Below, one piece after another: positions 61,564-64,000 of a stretch of DNA of 64,000 bases. The position numbers and the translations under genes are program-made. Each line of letters opens with the position of its first letter. Within the stretch, counting starts at the first letter, position 1. Below the pieces are notes generated by a model that did no database searches, was not told the DNA's origin, and saw nothing but the letters and a program-made list of their open reading frames with translations. The stretch is from JBEGHD01 sp049334165 (lineage in GTDB: Bacteria > Bacteroidota > Bacteroidia > Flavobacteriales_D > Sanyastnellaceae). Location of the stretch: NCBI GenBank assembly GCA_049334165.1, contig JBEGHD010000010.1; one strand, 5' to 3'.

Positions 61564-62343
61564 TTAAAAGTCTCGGTTGAGGATCGTGTAGAGCAAAGCT
61601 AAACTGGAGACTAGTGACACAATTGGCGCTACGTCTCTCAGAATCTCACTAGCAAGCTGTGGCACTGGTTGTACGTAAATAATGTCGTTTGCCTGCACCG
61701 TCATGTTCGCGTATTCTATTCCCTCGATTGTGGAAAGATCCATTTCAAAGATCTCCTCTTCCTGTAATTTTCCACCTCGTCTAATCAATTTGATTTTACT
61801 GGCGTTTCCGCGGCTCGACAATCCGCCAGCCAAAGCCAGCGCTTCAATCACCGTGGTGTTGTTGTTCTCCAGTGTGATCACCATGGCGTCACCTCCACTA
61901 CCTGGGAAAACGATCACCCGGTTGTTCATTACATCGATCTGAACGTATGGTTCATTGTAGAATTCAGAATAACGCTCTTCGAGCATTTTCTTTGCCTCCT
62001 TGAGTGTGTAGCCGGCAATCTCAATTTCTCCAATTTCCGGGAAATCGAGACTACCATCCGAGCGAACGATGTATTGGATGTCACCAAGTCTTCGGGTCAT
62101 ATTGGCATTTCCACCAGATCCACCTGCAGTCATTTCAATGAGCTGGTGTCCTTTATTGGTGTACACCCTGAGCATAAGAATATCGTTGGGAGAAATCTGG
62201 TAATCTGCGCTAACGCTATCTACCGGTGCCTGGTCAAACTCGTAGCCTCGAGGAGTTTTGAACATCAGGTCGCTGTTTACTCCACAGCTCGATGCCAGAA
62301 CTGAAATGCACAAAAACCAGAAAAAGTATTTCATTGATTTCAT
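61564..62343 (-). CDS. Polysaccharide export lipoprotein (Wza-like)
   Basis: 259 residues. Lipobox LASSC with Cys20; Poly_export domain (about 48-135: DYQISPNDILMLRVYTN, VRSDGSLDFPEIGEIEIAGYTL read in parts), then an SLBB region (VIVFPGSGGDAMVITL, LALAGGLSSRGNASKIKLIR) and a hydrophobic C-terminal helix (APIVSLVSSLALLYTIL). It forms the outer-membrane channel for capsule or exopolysaccharide. No Wzc-type kinase is adjacent in the window. Start is ATG at 62343 or at 62334. Confidence 0.88.
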   Translation of the reverse strand: MKSMKYFFWFLCISVLASSCGVNSDLMFKTPRGYEFDQAPVDSVSADYQISPNDILMLRVYTNKGHQLIEMTAGGSGGNANMTRRLGDIQYIVRSDGSLDFPEIGEIEIAGYTLKEAKKMLEERYSEFYNEPYVQIDVMNNRVIVFPGSGGDAMVITLENNNTTVIEALALAGGLSSRGNASKIKLIRRGGKLQEEEIFEMDLSTIEGIEYANMTVQANDIIYVQPVPQLASEILRDVAPIVSLVSSLALLYTILNRDF

Positions 62344-62564
62344 TAAATCTCACTCTAATTGTGTGAAACGAAGTCCGCCTCAAATTTTTAGCTCTTTCAT
62401 TTTGGCGAAGGCAAAATCGTGAAGCGCTGCTTCCGGCAAAAGTAACAAAATGAGTCTCCTTGCCTACTTTTCGAGTGAACAAAAGAATCGCGAGAGCTCT
62501 CAAAAAACATCACCCAACCTTATTTAGTTAGAATGGTGAAACAACACATTGAATGTCGGCCATG

Positions 62565-62585
62565 GTGAAATGCACAGAATTTCAC
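62565..62585. promoter_or_regulatory. Inverted repeat between divergent genes
   Basis: GTGAAAT (62565-62571), spacer GCACAGA, ATTTCAC (62579-62585); a perfect 7-bp dyad between the Wza-like gene and the CoA-binding gene. ATGGTGAAA also occurs as a direct repeat at 62534 and 62562. Possible operator; unsupported by any known factor. Confidence 0.3.
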
Positions 62586-62622
62586 GATGTTCGCAAAGCA
62601 AAACGTACAAAAGCTAATGGCA

Positions 62623-62982
62623 ATGAAGAAAACAGTAGTGATCGGAGCAAGCCCAAACCCAAACAGATATGCCCACAGAGCCACTATTCAACTGGCTAAA
62701 AATGGCCATGAAGTAATTCCAGTTGGGTTGCGAAAAGGCGAAATCAACGGAATTGAAATAGTGACAGATCGGCCGGAAATTGAGGACGTGGACACAGTAA
62801 CGCTCTACGTTGGGCCGAAGCATCAGGATAGCTGGAAAGCTTACATCGACAAGCTTCGTCCAAAGCGTATCATTTTTAATCCCGGGACTCAAAACCCTGA
62901 ATTTGAAAAGCATTTTTCTGACCAGGGGATCGAAGTGGAACACGCCTGCACTTTGGTGCAACTTTCAATAGGAAACTACTGA
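62623..62982 (+). CDS. CoA-binding protein (YccU-like)
   Basis: 119 residues. The CoA_binding_2 domain begins KKTVVIGASPNPNRYAHRAT, with NGHEVIPVGLRKGEINGIEI and TLYVGPKHQDSW, and ends ACTLVQLSIGNY. It is a Rossmann-like CoA-binding protein without known reaction. The start ATG is at 62623; 62617 is also possible. It precedes the GNAT gene by 2 bases, which overlaps the mltG gene by 4, forming an operon. Confidence 0.88.
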   Translation: MKKTVVIGASPNPNRYAHRATIQLAKNGHEVIPVGLRKGEINGIEIVTDRPEIEDVDTVTLYVGPKHQDSWKAYIDKLRPKRIIFNPGTQNPEFEKHFSDQGIEVEHACTLVQLSIGNY

Positions 62983-62984
62983 GA

Positions 62985-63509
62985 ATGATCAAAGGCGAAA
63001 ACGTTTACCTCCGGGCACTGGAGCCAGCCGACCTGAAGTTTCTCTATCAGGCAGAAAATGATCGTGAGATTTGGCGAGTAAGCAACACTACCACCCCATT
63101 TAGCAAACAAGTCTTGAAGAACTACATCGAAAGCGTTCAGGATATTTACACAGACAAGCAGCTTCGACTCATCATCTGTCGGAAATCGGATAGTGAGCCA
63201 CTGGGAATGATCGACTTGTTCGATTTTGAAGCGCGTCACGAAAAAGCTGGCGTTGGAATTTGGATCGTGAGCGCTGCTGAACGGAAAAAAGGTTTTGCTG
63301 AAGAATCCCTTCGACTTGTAATCGACTACGCCTTCAATACGCTGTTTCTACATCAGCTCTACTGCGGTGTCTTAAAAAACAATGAAGCAAGCATTAATTT
63401 GTTTGAGAAATGTGGATTTTTGCAAACCGGAACAAAAAAAGACTGGGTAAAAACGCCCTCGGGCTGGGAAGATGAAATCCAGTATCAGTTGATCAACACA
63501 GGTGAATGA
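62985..63509 (+). CDS. GNAT-family N-acetyltransferase
   Basis: 174 residues of the RimJ/SpeG type. Conserved segments: NVYLRALEPADLKFLYQAEN, DFEARHEKAGVGIWI, acetyl-CoA pocket AAERKKGFAEESLRLVIDYA (the R-K-K-G-F turn), and LKNNEASINLFEKCGFLQTG. Such proteins acetylate polyamines or protein N-termini; the substrate is not evident. It sits between the CoA-binding gene and mltG in a tight operon. Confidence 0.9.
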   Translation: MIKGENVYLRALEPADLKFLYQAENDREIWRVSNTTTPFSKQVLKNYIESVQDIYTDKQLRLIICRKSDSEPLGMIDLFDFEARHEKAGVGIWIVSAAERKKGFAEESLRLVIDYAFNTLFLHQLYCGVLKNNEASINLFEKCGFLQTGTKKDWVKTPSGWEDEIQYQLINTGE

Positions 63510-64000
63510 AAGCACTAAAGATTCTTTTTGTAATCCTAATTATTGCTGCTGCAATTGCAGGTGGTTACGCGTACAAGTCAATCTACATGTCGAACACATC
63601 TTTTGAAGAAAATGAAAAGGTGGTTTTGATCTATACGGGCCAGAGCTATGGTGAGGTTGTAGCTTCGCTAGAAGAGAAAGTTCTGAAAGATGTGTCTTCA
63701 TTCGACTGGGTGGCGGATTTGAAATCTTACCCGGAGCTAGTTAAACCCGGTCGATACAGTATTCCCAAAGGATCTTCGAACAATGACATTGTAAATAAAT
63801 TGAGACTGGGAGAGCAAGACCCGGTGATGGTCACTTTTAACAACGTTCGGACTGAGGAAGAACTGGCCGGTAAAATTGCTGATGACCTGGAAGCCGACTC
63901 TCTTATTTTTCTAGAAGTACTTAAGGACCGAAAGCTCATGCGGGAATTGGGTTTTGAAAAAGAGACTTACCCTGCAATGTTTATCCCAAACAGCTACGAA
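63506..64000 (+). CDS. mltG: Endolytic transglycosylase MltG, start only
   Basis: 165 codons before the window ends; no stop. The N-terminus has a membrane anchor (about 5-22), then a LysM-like region with TGQSYGEVVASLEEKVL and the YceG-type segments VKPGRYSIPKGSSNNDIVNKL and VTFNNVRTEEELAGKIADDL. MltG cleaves nascent glycan strands and sets their length. The catalytic Glu is beyond the window, so activity cannot be judged. ATGA overlap with the GNAT stop. Confidence 0.88.
   Translation, partial: MKALKILFVILIIAAAIAGGYAYKSIYMSNTSFEENEKVVLIYTGQSYGEVVASLEEKVLKDVSSFDWVADLKSYPELVKPGRYSIPKGSSNNDIVNKLRLGEQDPVMVTFNNVRTEEELAGKIADDLEADSLIFLEVLKDRKLMRELGFEKETYPAMFIPNSYE

Noticed and set aside
1..64000. 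tRNA, rRNA, CRISPR, insertion sequence or phage genes
   Set aside because: I looked in the gaps and found no cloverleaf, no rRNA-like segment, no transposase or integrase motif and no array of identical short repeats. A tRNAscan/Infernal run would be decisive.

Overview
The window looks like chromosome from a free-living Bacteroidota bacterium, most likely a marine Flavobacteriia/Cryomorphaceae-type organism. The evidence is six secreted proteins with type IX secretion (T9SS) sorting domains, a TonB-dependent receptor with a carboxypeptidase-regulatory N-terminus, TAnnTTTG-type -7 promoter boxes, and marker families such as GSCFA, DUF1015, BshC, Mqo and short-form SerA. No rRNA, tRNA, CRISPR array, transposase, prophage or integrase was seen. 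The T9SS machinery itself is not in the window.

Layout. 1-5.4 kb: end of a VOC protein, an outer-membrane barrel/lipoprotein pair, then a membrane-anchored winged-helix regulator divergent from a secreted Reg_prop beta-propeller protein, and small exported proteins. 5.5-11.5 kb: a small membrane protein, a CaCA-type exchanger, a repeat-rich intergenic region, a T9SS cargo protein, a UVR-motif protein and an exported alpha/beta hydrolase. 11.6-18.5 kb (all +): flippase, DUF4476 protein, serC-serA (serine biosynthesis), DUF1015 protein, YggS and a coupled small membrane protein. 18.5-27 kb (mostly -): GSCFA protein, GT9 glycosyltransferase, dapD, divergent ruvX, bshC, and an ECF sigma factor / membrane protein / OMP / T9SS type B cluster. 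27-36.8 kb: ACMSD, a LytS/LytTR two-component pair, two T9SS cargo proteins, DUF5694 protein, peptide-type solute-binding lipoprotein. 36.8-46.4 kb: TonB receptor, ABC exporter, LVIVD/MopE/dockerin secreted protein, DoxD-type membrane protein, TIGR01777 SDR. 46.4-57.6 kb: a 1184-residue DUF4397 repeat protein, photolyase, CoA-transferase, kelch T9SS protein, Mqo and a carboxypeptidase-regulatory-domain protein. 57.6-64 kb: a minus-strand run (Wza-like exporter, rfbC, MraY/WecA-like protein, lytic transglycosylase, DsbA-type protein, small membrane protein) and a plus-strand run (CoA-binding protein, GNAT, start of mltG).

How the genes work together. Most of the window is envelope biology: exported propellers, adhesin-like repeat proteins, polysaccharide export, peptidoglycan lysis and nutrient uptake, mixed with housekeeping metabolism (serine, lysine/DAP, bacillithiol, malate oxidation, tryptophan/kynurenine catabolism). 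The items most worth a second look are the divergent membrane wHTH regulator / secreted propeller pair with 10-bp direct repeats between them, an MraY/WecA-family protein whose catalytic acidic residues are almost all replaced, and a recurring exact 4-nt spacing between a -7 promoter box and the start codon that suggests leaderless transcripts.
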